In this document: piece by piece, positions 45,414 through 54,194 of the stretch
Layout: each line of letters starts with the position of its first letter
Numbering within the stretch: the first letter of the stretch is position 1
Source: Arsenophonus sp. aPb
GTDB taxonomy: Bacteria; Pseudomonadota; Gammaproteobacteria; Enterobacterales; Enterobacteriaceae
Assembly (NCBI RefSeq): GCF_029873475.1
Contig: NZ_CP123499.1
Location: forward strand, 2,790,001 to 2,854,000
Reading direction: 5' to 3'
Length of the DNA: 64,000 nt
Notes under the pieces: generated by a model
What the model saw: the letters and a program-made list of their open reading frames with translations, nothing else
What the model was told of the DNA's origin: nothing
The model's database searches: none
Position numbers and translations under genes: made by a program

Positions 45414-46136
45414 TTAATTAGCAATGAAGCCATATTTTTTCAGAAAATTCTTACCACCTAATTGCTGCATTTGCCGCAGTATCCATGCTTGTCTTATTAA
45501 TAGATCATTAGATGGTCTTTTTACTTGATAAACTAACGGATTTGGTAAAACTGCCGCTAATAGTGCAGCTTCCGCTTCATTTAATTGATTTGCCTGTTTT
45601 TTAAAATAATATTTTGCCGCCTCTTCTACGCCAAAAATACCTTCACCAAACTCAGCTATATTCAAATAAATCGTCAAAATCCGCTTTTTAGACCACATAA
45701 CTTCAATTATTGGCGTCATAATAGCTTCAATGCCTTTACGTAACCAGCTTCTTCCATCCCATAGCCAAAGATTTTTTACAACTTGTTGAGTTATAGTTGA
45801 AGCCCCTCTGACAGGTTTTTTGCTAGCCGGATTTTGGTTGATGGCGCTTTCTATTGCCTGAAAATCAAATCCCCAATGATTTGGGAAATTTTGATCTTCT
45901 GCGGCAATAGCTGCAATTAACATGTTCGGCGAGATGGCATTAATTTCTACCCAAGTGGACCGAGTAACATAAGAAAAATTTAATGATAACCAAGCGTTAA
46001 TTTCTCTTTCTATCATTACCATCGAAAAAGGAACAGGCAAAAATTTAAAAATCAAAATCGTTATTAGCCAACAAGAAGATAAGATTAATAATGCCCTTTT
46101 TGACCAATGCCATAATAATAATAAGTAAGCTAACAT
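45414..46136 (-). CDS. mtgA: Monofunctional peptidoglycan glycosyltransferase MtgA
   Basis: GT51 lipid II polymerase of 240 residues anchored by one N-terminal membrane helix (about residues 12-32). The catalytic glutamate is in AAEDQNFPNHWGFD; RGASTITQQVVKNLWLW and KKRILTIYLNIAEFGEGIFG complete the active-site signature. No transpeptidase domain, as expected. Start two bases past the elbB stop, so the two are probably co-transcribed. Confidence 0.95.
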   Translation of the reverse strand: MLAYLLLLWHWSKRALLILSSCWLITILIFKFLPVPFSMVMIEREINAWLSLNFSYVTRSTWVEINAISPNMLIAAIAAEDQNFPNHWGFDFQAIESAINQNPASKKPVRGASTITQQVVKNLWLWDGRSWLRKGIEAIMTPIIEVMWSKKRILTIYLNIAEFGEGIFGVEEAAKYYFKKQANQLNEAEAALLAAVLPNPLVYQVKRPSNDLLIRQAWILRQMQQLGGKNFLKKYGFIAN

Positions 46137-46138
46137 AA

Positions 46139-46795
46139 CTAACAGCTAGCCATTTCGATGACTTTTTTAACTAATTTATTAATCCCTTGCCATGCTTCAT
46201 TCGGTGATGATGCTAACATATAAGCGGGTGTTGTTATTACTCTATTATCTTCATCAACTACAATATCATCAAAGGAACAAACAATATGTTTCCCGCCCAT
46301 TTTTTCTATTTGAGCAATGGTTTTTTTATCATTGCCTATTGTTAACGTTACCGTTTTATTTAAAATCTTAGGTAACATAACAGGTGCAATACACATCAAC
46401 CCCATGGGCTTGCCTTGTTGGTGAATTTTGCGACAAAATGTTAATAAATCTTTATCTATTTCACAATTACTTTCTTTAATAGCAAAATTAGATAAATTTT
46501 TAGCAACCCCAAATCCACCAGGAATGATGACTGCACTAAACTTATTTGCATCTGCTGATGCTAAAGGTGCTATTTTTCCACGTGATATACGTGAAGATTC
46601 TACCATTATGTTCCGTTTTTCTTGTTTTTCTTTTCCATTTATATGATTAATAACATCTAGTTGCTCTCGATCAGGCGCCAAAAAACACATTTCAACACTA
46701 TTTTGACTCAAAGATAACATAGTAAGTACTGACTCATGGATTTCGCTACCATCCAAAACACCACATCCACTTAAAATTACTGCAATAGGTTTCAT
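46139..46795 (-). CDS. elbB: Glyoxalase ElbB (DJ-1/PfpI family)
   Basis: DJ-1/PfpI superfamily protein of 218 residues with weak glyoxalase activity in E. coli (isoprenoid biosynthesis protein with amidotransferase-like domain). Motifs: VILSGCGVLDGSEIHESVLT at the start, VIIPGGFGVAKNLSNFA near 85, and the nucleophile-elbow cysteine in LMCIAPVMLPK. I use ATG 46795 (GGAG six bases before); an ATG four codons upstream lies on that same SD. The lead promoter faces the arcZ gene. Confidence 0.93.
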   Translation of the reverse strand: MKPIAVILSGCGVLDGSEIHESVLTMLSLSQNSVEMCFLAPDREQLDVINHINGKEKQEKRNIMVESSRISRGKIAPLASADANKFSAVIIPGGFGVAKNLSNFAIKESNCEIDKDLLTFCRKIHQQGKPMGLMCIAPVMLPKILNKTVTLTIGNDKKTIAQIEKMGGKHIVCSFDDIVVDEDNRVITTPAYMLASSPNEAWQGINKLVKKVIEMASC

Positions 46796-46924
46796 ATTTG
46801 ACTCCATTTGTAGTAGATTGTTACTCGTTCATTTAATGTGATAACATGGAACTTGGTCACAAATTTTAATGAATCTTGTAACAAAAACGATTATATTTGT
46901 TATGTTGATTGGCTGACAAAAAAA

Positions 46925-47047
46925 TCAAGATTTCTATTTTACTCACCATCTACATTCATTCATATCATAATTGGTGAGTAAAAAACGATTTCCCTGGTGT
47001 TGGCGCAATATTCGCGCACCCCAACTTCGGTTGGGGTTATTTTTTTT
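46925..47047 (+). ncRNA. arcZ: ArcZ small regulatory RNA
   Basis: Hfq-dependent sRNA that activates rpoS and represses many mRNAs. The 3' part from 46987 (GATTTCCCTGGTGTTGGCGC, then TATTCGCGCACCCC) is nearly identical to processed E. coli ArcZ, including the CCCTGGTGTTGG seed. It ends in a terminator ACCCCAAC-TTCG-GTTGGGGT plus eight T's (47018-47047). A 5' hairpin ACTCACCAT/ATTGGTGAGT precedes it. Location between elbB and arcB matches E. coli. The 5' end is estimated. Confidence 0.88.
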
Positions 47048-49370
47048 CAGCTACCGCTAACCATCGATTCAAAACCTCAACATCTTTTTGCCAATCGACT
47101 TTTAATTCATCAAACCATTCTTGGATATTATCCCACCAGGCAGGTAAATCAGGAGATTGGATCTGTTGAGCTAACTGCTGGAGATGGCGTAAACCAACTG
47201 CCCCCGCTGCACCTTTAATTTTGTGGGCTTGGGCAACAATCCCATTACGATCTTTAGCCACAATATTAGATTCTAATAAAGATAGATATCCTGGCATCAT
47301 ATTTTCAAAGATCTTTATGCTGTCTTCAATAAGTTTTGGGCCAACTAGTTCGAAATATTGGTTGAGCATGTTGAGATCTAATATGTCATCATGGTTAACA
47401 AATTGTTTTAGCGGAATGTTGATGGATTTATTTTTACAATCAGTTAAATATTTTTCAATAATCTTTATCAATGCAGTTACTGAGAGTGGTTTACTCAAGA
47501 CATCATCCATACCTGCAGCAAGATACTCTTTTTTGTCTTTCAATACATTAGCTGTTAATGCAATTAAAGGTGGAAGTTCATCATTAGCATAGGTTTGACG
47601 AAGCTGACGTGCAATATCGAGGCCGGTCATATCGGGTAGTTGAATATCCAATAAAACTAAATCGTAACGACCAATTTTGAACATTTTTAATGCTTCTTTA
47701 CCATTCATAGCTATATCAACGGTATGACCTAATTTTTCTAATACAGATTGTGCGACGATAATATTTAATTCAATATCTTCCACCAAAAGAATATGCAATT
47801 TAGGTAATAAAACAGCTTCTGGAGTTGGCATTTCAACAGTTTTTGCAACAATTGGCGCTACAACGGATACAGTGAAACAAGAACCAACCCCTAATGTACT
47901 AGCAACCTGTATATCTCCTCCCATGCTTTGCGCTAACCGCTTAGAAACAGCAAGACCAATCCCAGTGCCCGTTTCTGGCCGGCCACCAGCACTACCTTTT
48001 ACCTGATAGTACATCGCAAAAATTTTTTTTTGCTCTTCTTTTGGGATCCCAATACCACTATCAATAACCTGAATAAAAAGCTGCTCATGTCCTTCATACC
48101 AAATACGAACCTTAATCTCACCTTGTTGGGTAAATCTCACAGCATTACCAATTAAATTCCATAGTATTTGCCGTAACCGTGTTGCATCGGTAATGATCTT
48201 ACTCGGTAAATTTTCTTTTACTTCTAGGATAAATTTTAAATCTTTAGGTTGTACTAAAAGTTTCGATAAATTTTCAAGATCAGAAATAAATTCATTAAAA
48301 TCAATTTGTTGACTATCTAGACTAACTTTGCGACGTTCAATCTTATCCATCTCAATGATGTCATTGAAAATATTACCTAAAGTAATAGCGCTGACATGGA
48401 TAGTTTTCAAATAATTTGTTTGTTCATTAGTTAATTCTGTATCGAGTAATATACGACTCAGCCCAACAATCCCATTAAGCGGCGTACGAAGCTCATGGCT
48501 GATAGTTGAAATAAACGTTGTCTTATCCCTGCTAGCATTTTCTAACGCTTCTTGATAATGCTTACGCTCGGTAATATCGCGCCCAAACCCTACTAACCCA
48601 TGACGTTTTCCCACCCGGTCATAAAACGGGACTTTACGTATTTCAAAACATGCTTTTCGTCCATCTGGGTATACCAACCATTGTTCATAAGTTAATGACA
48701 CATTATGACGAAATACTTTTTCATCAGTTTCAAGCTCTTTCTCTGCAACTTCCTCACCATAAATTTCACGATAGGTTAGTCCAATAAGCTGCTTTTCACT
48801 ACGACCTGTTAATAATTCCATTGCTCTATTACAACAAGAAAAATCATTATTTTCATCACGATAATAAACAAGATCAGGTGATGCATCTAAAAATGATTGT
48901 AATAATATAGACTGCTGTTCGAACTCAAGTTGTGTCTGCTCTCGACGCTTCATCTCTTTTTGCAATTTTTCTAATAATTCTAAATGCGCCTTTTGTACTT
49001 TTTCACGCTCTGCAATTTCCAAATTTAACTGAGCAATATTTCCTTTAAGTTTGTCAGTAAGCTCGGCATCACGCTTACGCATAACTTCTAATTTATCAAC
49101 CATACCTGATAAACGACGACGAGACTCTTCGAGTTGCTCGACAACCACAGAAAGAAAATAGACCGCCCAAGGCGTGATAATCAATCCAAAAAAGATAGAG
49201 CGAACCAAATCAATATTATGAACATTGCCATACAATAAAATATCAACCGCTATCTGTAATACCATGGCTAATACAACCAGTGCTGTGGCTAATAGTAAGG
49301 AAAATCCAATCAAGCCAAGCTTCATCATTAAATCAACATAATACTGAGCAAGTCCTTTAAGCAGCTTCAT
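47037..49370 (-). CDS. arcB: Aerobic respiration control sensor kinase ArcB
   Basis: Hybrid inner-membrane sensor kinase that reads quinone redox state and phosphorylates ArcA. Order: two membrane helices (about 20-75), coiled coil (80-150), PAS domain (about 155-275), histidine kinase with H292 in TISHELRTPLNG, ATPase N/G boxes, receiver with phospho-aspartate in YDLVLLDIQLPDM, and a C-terminal HPt domain with AHKIKGAAGAVGL. 777 residues (778 in E. coli). The PAS redox-active cysteine region is conserved only in part. ATG 49370 has GGAG five bases upstream. Its last codons overlap the antisense ArcZ terminator. Confidence 0.96.
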   Translation of the reverse strand: MKLLKGLAQYYVDLMMKLGLIGFSLLLATALVVLAMVLQIAVDILLYGNVHNIDLVRSIFFGLIITPWAVYFLSVVVEQLEESRRRLSGMVDKLEVMRKRDAELTDKLKGNIAQLNLEIAEREKVQKAHLELLEKLQKEMKRREQTQLEFEQQSILLQSFLDASPDLVYYRDENNDFSCCNRAMELLTGRSEKQLIGLTYREIYGEEVAEKELETDEKVFRHNVSLTYEQWLVYPDGRKACFEIRKVPFYDRVGKRHGLVGFGRDITERKHYQEALENASRDKTTFISTISHELRTPLNGIVGLSRILLDTELTNEQTNYLKTIHVSAITLGNIFNDIIEMDKIERRKVSLDSQQIDFNEFISDLENLSKLLVQPKDLKFILEVKENLPSKIITDATRLRQILWNLIGNAVRFTQQGEIKVRIWYEGHEQLFIQVIDSGIGIPKEEQKKIFAMYYQVKGSAGGRPETGTGIGLAVSKRLAQSMGGDIQVASTLGVGSCFTVSVVAPIVAKTVEMPTPEAVLLPKLHILLVEDIELNIIVAQSVLEKLGHTVDIAMNGKEALKMFKIGRYDLVLLDIQLPDMTGLDIARQLRQTYANDELPPLIALTANVLKDKKEYLAAGMDDVLSKPLSVTALIKIIEKYLTDCKNKSINIPLKQFVNHDDILDLNMLNQYFELVGPKLIEDSIKIFENMMPGYLSLLESNIVAKDRNGIVAQAHKIKGAAGAVGLRHLQQLAQQIQSPDLPAWWDNIQEWFDELKVDWQKDVEVLNRWLAVAEKK

Positions 49371-49555
49371 ACACACTCCGATACCGAAAATCAGCTTAAA
49401 TCATAACTTATATAGATAAAAAGCAGAGGGATCTAACATACATTATGAGGGATAAATTACATTTAGATTTTCATAAACAATGAATTAACTTATAAACGAA
49501 ATTTTATAATTATCAGATAAATAAAAATTTAATAAACAAAAAGTAGGGGTTTAAA

Positions 49556-49586
49556 AATAAAAAAAGGGCAGTATTTTATACTCCCC
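49556..49586 (-). terminator. Terminator after sspB
   Basis: On the minus strand GGGGAGTAT-AAA-ATACTGCCC (49566-49586) forms a stem with one mismatch, followed by a run of about seven T's. Confidence 0.75.
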
Positions 49587-49602
49587 TCAATCATAATATA
49601 CC

Positions 49603-50094
49603 TTATTTAATAACACGTAGCGTCGGGCGTCCTTTTGGTGGCGTCGGCGGCTCATCATCAGAAGATGAAATCGACGTTATTTCTTGTGCTTCGTTTGACA
49701 ATTCAGTATCACTAATAAGCACTAAATTTTCACTTTTAGCAACAGAATCATCTGAGCTACTCTCATATTCTGGCTCAGGTTCAAACATCATTCCTGCTCC
49801 ATTTTCGCGCCCATAGATAGCAATAATAGCACTCATGGGCACTTCAACATGGCGAGGAACGCCACCAAAGCGGGCACTGAAACTGACGATTTCATTCGTC
49901 AACTCTAAATTACCGACAGCAGAAGGTGTAATATTTAAAATAATCTGCCCTTTATGGGCATATTCCATCGGTACATTTACACCAAAAATATTAACATCCA
50001 CAACTAAATGGGGTGTCATATTATTGTCGAGAAGCCATTCATAATGAGCCCTAAGAAGATAAGGACGACGTGGCGACATTCCTAACAACTCCAT
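49603..50094 (-). CDS. sspB: ClpXP adaptor SspB
   Basis: Adaptor of 163 residues that delivers ssrA-tagged proteins to ClpXP. The folded domain (1-110) has PRRPYLLRAHYEWLLDNN, HLVVDVNIFGVNVPMEYA and FSARFGGVPRHVEVPMSAI, which form the ssrA-binding groove. A long acidic flexible linker (about 115-150) leads to the conserved ClpX-binding tail GRPTLRVIK. The last gene of the sspAB operon, six bases after sspA. Confidence 0.95.
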   Translation of the reverse strand: MELLGMSPRRPYLLRAHYEWLLDNNMTPHLVVDVNIFGVNVPMEYAHKGQIILNITPSAVGNLELTNEIVSFSARFGGVPRHVEVPMSAIIAIYGRENGAGMMFEPEPEYESSSDDSVAKSENLVLISDTELSNEAQEITSISSSDDEPPTPPKGRPTLRVIK

Positions 50095-50100
50095 AATAAA

Positions 50101-50742
50101 TTAACCTGTGGTAGATAAACGCATCTCACGTTCAGCTTCAGTTAATGAAGCAAGGAAAGAGTCTCGTTCAAATACACGTTCCATATAAGAACGAATGCCC
50201 TCTGTTTCTTTTCCTTTGGGGATGTCGATATTCCAAAAAGGTAAACGCCACAAAAGGGGAGCTAAATAACAGTCAACTAGACTAAATTCTTCGCTCATAA
50301 AAAACGGCATCTCTTTAAAAATTGGCGAGATTGATATCAACTCCTCTCTTAACTGCTTACGGGCAGCATCAGCTTGAGGATCTTTATTTTCAATCTTATA
50401 CATCAAAGAATACCAATCTTTATCTATCCTATGCATCATCAAACGACTACTACCACGCGCAACTGGATAAACCGGCATCAATGGTGGATGCGGAAAGCGT
50501 TCATCAAGATATTCCATAACAACGCGGGAATCATACAATGTTAATTCTCTATCAACCAGCGTTGGTACTGTTTGGTAAGGATTTAGATCAATCAAATCTT
50601 GAGGCAAATTGCCTGCTTCAACATTCTCAATCTCAACGCTCACGCCCTTTTCTGCCAATACGATCCGCACTTGATGGCTAAATATGTCGGTCGGGCCGGA
50701 AAACAGCGTCATTACCGAACGTTTGTTGGCAGCGACAGCCAT
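50101..50742 (-). CDS. sspA: Stringent starvation protein A SspA
   Basis: RNA-polymerase-associated protein with a GST fold but no GST activity. N-terminal AANKRSVMTLFSGPTDIFSH, VPTLVDRELTLYDSRVVMEY and the PHPPLMPVYPVARG block (which in E. coli contacts sigma-70 and RNAP) are nearly identical to E. coli. 213 residues. ATG 50742 has a GGAGG five bases upstream. Forms an operon with sspB; a clear promoter lies somewhere in the following AT-rich 300 bases toward rpsI, which I could not resolve. Confidence 0.95.
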   Translation of the reverse strand: MAVAANKRSVMTLFSGPTDIFSHQVRIVLAEKGVSVEIENVEAGNLPQDLIDLNPYQTVPTLVDRELTLYDSRVVMEYLDERFPHPPLMPVYPVARGSSRLMMHRIDKDWYSLMYKIENKDPQADAARKQLREELISISPIFKEMPFFMSEEFSLVDCYLAPLLWRLPFWNIDIPKGKETEGIRSYMERVFERDSFLASLTEAEREMRLSTTG

Positions 50743-51065
50743 GAAAACCTCCAAGTTTTATTAAAAAAGACCAAACAGCCATAATATAAGGCCATTCTCA
50801 CATGTTTAAAACGCTTGTAAACCAATTACTCAGTTAACAGGCATCTATTCATTGAACTGCAATTAATACATGTTATTTCCAACAAATTTGCTGGAAATAG
50901 ATAAGAAATTAATGGCCTATAGTCTATCAGATTTTGGTCAATATGGGGGAAAGTTTGACAAGATTTTATGATAAATGTACAAAATTAGAACAATTTTTAT
51001 TGAAAAAATTTATAGTAAAAAAATTTAAATTAATAATCGCAAGATAATATAAATTTATAACATAC

Positions 51066-51088
51066 TAAAAACCCGCCTAAAGGCGGGC
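51066..51088 (-). terminator. Terminator after rpsI
   Basis: On the minus strand CCCGCC-TTTA-GGCGGG (51072-51087) followed by TTTTT is a textbook Rho-independent terminator. Confidence 0.92.
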
Positions 51089-51121
51089 CTTATGTTAATA
51101 ATTTGTTGCAAAAACAAGAAA

Positions 51122-51514
51122 TTAACGTTTAGAGTATTGTGGACGACGACGTGCTTTACGCAGCCCCACTTTCTTACGCTCAACAGAACGCGCATCACGG
51201 GTAACAAACCCAGCTTTGCGTAGTTCAGAACGTAGTGTCTCGTCATATCCCATCAATGCACGTGTAATACCATGACGGATTGCACCTGCTTGACCAGAAA
51301 TGCCACCACCTTTAACGGTAATATATAAATCCAGTTTCTGTAACATATCAACCAATTCTAACGGTTGGCGAACAACCATTCGCGCCGTTTCGCGGCCAAA
51401 ATACTCCTCAAGGCTGCGTTGATTGATAGTAATATTACCGCTACCTGGCTTAATGAAGACACGTGCGGAAGAGCTTTTGCGGCGACCAGTGCCGTAGTAT
51501 TGATTTTCAGCCAT
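51122..51514 (-). CDS. rpsI: 30S ribosomal protein S9
   Basis: S9 of 130 residues, exact family length. N-terminal YGTGRRKSSSARVFIKPGSG and the C-terminal tail RPQYSKR that reaches the ribosomal P-site tRNA are unmistakable. Downstream partner of rplM in the classical operon, 18 bases apart, ended by a strong terminator. Confidence 0.98.
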   Translation of the reverse strand: MAENQYYGTGRRKSSSARVFIKPGSGNITINQRSLEEYFGRETARMVVRQPLELVDMLQKLDLYITVKGGGISGQAGAIRHGITRALMGYDETLRSELRKAGFVTRDARSVERKKVGLRKARRRPQYSKR

Positions 51515-51532
51515 TGCCTATATCCATCCCGA

Positions 51533-51961
51533 TTAAATGTCAAGAACTTGCGGCTGCTGTGCCGCGTGGTTGTGATCACTACCCGCATAAACTTTCATTT
51601 TACGGTACATCGCACGACCAAGAGGTCCTTTGGGTAGCATACCTTTAACCGCAATTTCAATTACACGCTCAGGGTGACGGGCAATCATTTCTTCGAAGGT
51701 CGCTTGTTTGATACCACCGATATAACCAGTATGGCGATAGTAGATTTTGTCTTCACGCTTGTTACCAGTAACAGCAACTTTTTCTGCATTAACAACAATG
51801 ATGTAATCACCAGTATCGACATGCGGAGTATATTCCGCTTTATGCTTGCCGCGTAAACGACGAGCAATTTCAGTTGCAAGACGGCCTAAAGTTTTTCCAT
51901 CTGCATCAACAACGTACCAGTCGCGTTTTACGGTTTCTGGTTTAGCTGTAAAAGTTTTCAT
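51533..51961 (-). CDS. rplM: 50S ribosomal protein L13
   Basis: L13 of 142 residues. Starts MKTFTAKPETVKRDWYVVDA and ends YAGSDHNHAAQQPQVLDI, as in E. coli. It is an early-assembly protein and in E. coli represses its own operon through the mRNA leader. The leader here (about 51962-52080) has some short palindromes, but I cannot identify the L13 site by eye. First gene of the rplM-rpsI operon. Confidence 0.98.
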   Translation of the reverse strand: MKTFTAKPETVKRDWYVVDADGKTLGRLATEIARRLRGKHKAEYTPHVDTGDYIIVVNAEKVAVTGNKREDKIYYRHTGYIGGIKQATFEEMIARHPERVIEIAVKGMLPKGPLGRAMYRKMKVYAGSDHNHAAQQPQVLDI

Positions 51962-52212
51962 TAAAGCTTACCCATATATAAGTTACATGTTGGCGAACAC
52001 TCATATTTTATAAAAATACTTCAGCATGTTCACGCTAAGTTGTGTCCAGTGAATCCTACCCCTTCGAGTAGTCAAACTGACATTAATGCAAGATTTTTGG
52101 GAAATAAAAAACTTGCTGTAACGTGGGGTGGCGAGATTATAGAGAAGTTTTTGCTAAAAATCGACCCAAAAAATAAATTTTCTCGCTAATTTATTGTATT
52201 ATTACTCGCTAA

Positions 52213-53325
52213 TCAAGCTATATGAGGTAATTTTAGGTATTCTTCGCTCTGCATTTCTTGCAATCTTGATAAACAACGTTGATATTCAAAACGTAATAAA
52301 TGCCCTTGGTAAAGTTTATCCATTGCGACCTCAGCATTAATAATCAACTTAACTTTTCGCTCATAAAATTCGTCTATCAGAGCGAGAAAACGCCTAGCTA
52401 CATCTTCATGAATTTCGGACATCATCGAAACATTATACAGTAATACAGTATGATAATCTTTTGCTAAAACGATATAGTCATTTTGACTACGTGCATCTTC
52501 ACATAGTACTTTAAATTCAATCGATAATATACCTTCTGCAGTACGAATTGCCGGCATAGTACGATGATTAATCTTAAGGATAGGGAGCCTATCTCCAGGT
52601 TTGCCAGCTAATTTAATAAATATCTCATCCATCCTCTTGCAGCTCTCTTCATCAATTGGCGTAAGATAAAGACCCGCCTGTTTCAAGGTACGTAAACGAT
52701 AATCAATACCTGCATCAACATTTATAATGTCACAGTATTTTTTAATTTGTTCGATCGCGGGTAGAAAACGTGTTCGTTGCAATCCATTTCGATAGAGTTC
52801 ATCTGGTGGAATATTAGAAGTTGCTATTAAACAAATTCTTCTGGCAAATAAAGCTTTTAATAACGTTGCCAAAATCATTGCATCAGTGATATCAGAGACA
52901 AAAAACTCATCAAAGCATAAAACATCGGTCTGTTTTTTAAATTTATCAGCAATAATTTCTAATGGATCTTGCTGACCTTGTAACTCAATCATTTCATTCT
53001 GCACTCGCCACATGAAGCGATGAAAATGTAAACGTAATTTTCTGCCATCCGGTAAACTCTGATAAAAGAGATCCATCAACCAGGTTTTACCTCGGCCAAC
53101 ACCACCCCACATATATAATCCGTGGACAGGCTCACAATTCTTCTGTGATTTCTTAACAAATAATTGACCAATTTTATTTCTCAAAGATAACTGGGATGTT
53201 CTATTAAGCAATTGATGATGAATAATATCTAAACGTGCTATCGCTTTACTTTGCACCTCATCAAATTGATAATCTCCGGTAGCCAAAAACTGTTGGTAAA
53301 GTTTAGAGGGAGTCAACAATGCCAT
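52213..53325 (-). CDS. zapE: Cell-division ATPase ZapE (AFG1 family)
   Basis: AAA-type ATPase of 370 residues that associates with FtsZ late in division under low oxygen. Walker A lies in GLYMWGGVGRGKTWLMDLFY, and Walker B in DVLCFDEFFVSD; IATSNIPPDELYRNGLQR is the sensor-1 region. Its C-terminus YQRCLSRLQEMQSEEYL is close to E. coli. Neighbour order zapE next to zapG and rplM is conserved. It lies alone on this strand, facing away from zapG. Confidence 0.95.
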   Translation of the reverse strand: MALLTPSKLYQQFLATGDYQFDEVQSKAIARLDIIHHQLLNRTSQLSLRNKIGQLFVKKSQKNCEPVHGLYMWGGVGRGKTWLMDLFYQSLPDGRKLRLHFHRFMWRVQNEMIELQGQQDPLEIIADKFKKQTDVLCFDEFFVSDITDAMILATLLKALFARRICLIATSNIPPDELYRNGLQRTRFLPAIEQIKKYCDIINVDAGIDYRLRTLKQAGLYLTPIDEESCKRMDEIFIKLAGKPGDRLPILKINHRTMPAIRTAEGILSIEFKVLCEDARSQNDYIVLAKDYHTVLLYNVSMMSEIHEDVARRFLALIDEFYERKVKLIINAEVAMDKLYQGHLLRFEYQRCLSRLQEMQSEEYLKLPHIA

Positions 53326-53548
53326 TAACGCGATACTCCTTAAAAGGTCATAATTTTATTGGCCAATGAAACCTAGCATAAACATTATATCGATAATCTT
53401 TCGTACTTTAATACCTCAAAATAATGTGAAATCATTAGCAATAACTTTTCCCGCTTTCACTTATGTCCTTTTAACAGGTATAGTGACTGCTATAATGTGA
53501 ATTTATTTCTATGAAAATAAATGTTGTTTTGTTAATGAAGGAGTCACC

Positions 53549-53953
53549 ATGACTTGGGAATATGCACTAATCGGTCTAATTGTAGGTTTCATTATTGGTG
53601 CACTGGTAGTTCGCTTTGGCAATACCAAGCTACGTAACCAACAAGCTTTGCAAGCCGAACTTGAAAAGAAAAACCATGAATTGGAAGAATATCGTAAAGA
53701 ATTGGTCAGCCATTTTGCCCGTAGTGCAGAGTTACTCGATAACATGGCGCAAGATTATCGTCAACTCTATCAGCATATGGCGAAAAGTTCTCATGAACTC
53801 ATGCCTGATATGCCAATACAAAACAACCCCTTTAACTATCGTTTGACTGAATCAGAATCAGACAATCATCAAACTGCCGTTAATTTACCGCCCAAAGACT
53901 ACTCTGAAGGCTCTTCTGGCTTATTTCGCTCAATGAAAGAAAAAAAAAGGTAA
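53549..53953 (+). CDS. zapG: Cell-envelope/division protein ZapG (YhcB)
   Basis: A 134-residue protein with one N-terminal membrane helix (EYALIGLIVGFIIGALVVRF) and a long cytoplasmic coiled coil (about 28-85; EKKNHELEEYRKELVSHFAR), then a flexible tail. E. coli YhcB (ZapG) coordinates cell division, peptidoglycan and envelope synthesis. SD AAGGAG precedes the ATG. Divergent from zapE, as in E. coli. Confidence 0.94.
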   Translation: MTWEYALIGLIVGFIIGALVVRFGNTKLRNQQALQAELEKKNHELEEYRKELVSHFARSAELLDNMAQDYRQLYQHMAKSSHELMPDMPIQNNPFNYRLTESESDNHQTAVNLPPKDYSEGSSGLFRSMKEKKR

Positions 53954-54092
53954 ATTAGGTTACTTATATTAATAAAATTGCATCTTTACCTAATTTTGTT
54001 GGTAGCGCATCCACCTGATAGATCCATTTTGTTATAAAAAATTAATATCTTGTAAATACATGTAAAAAAACGATTACCACTATCGGTTGGCT

Positions 54093-54120
54093 GAACTTTT
54101 TTGCATAATTTATAGTCTTA
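54093..54120 (+). promoter_or_regulatory. Candidate sigma-E promoter for degQ
   Basis: GAACTT (54093-54098) and GTCTTA (54115-54120) are separated by 16 bases, a close fit to the sigma-E consensus GGAACTT-N15-GTCTAA. It lies about 70 bases upstream of the degQ start. Confidence 0.6.
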
Positions 54121-54194
54121 GACCTGCTGAGGCCTTTTCTATCCAGGAAGCAAATTACCTTAAAATAAATTAGGTATGTAAGAGAATTGAATTC

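Noticed and set aside
49377..49560. Gene between arcB and sspB
   Set aside because: A/T-rich with stops in all frames; E. coli yhcC/gltB neighbours are simply not here.
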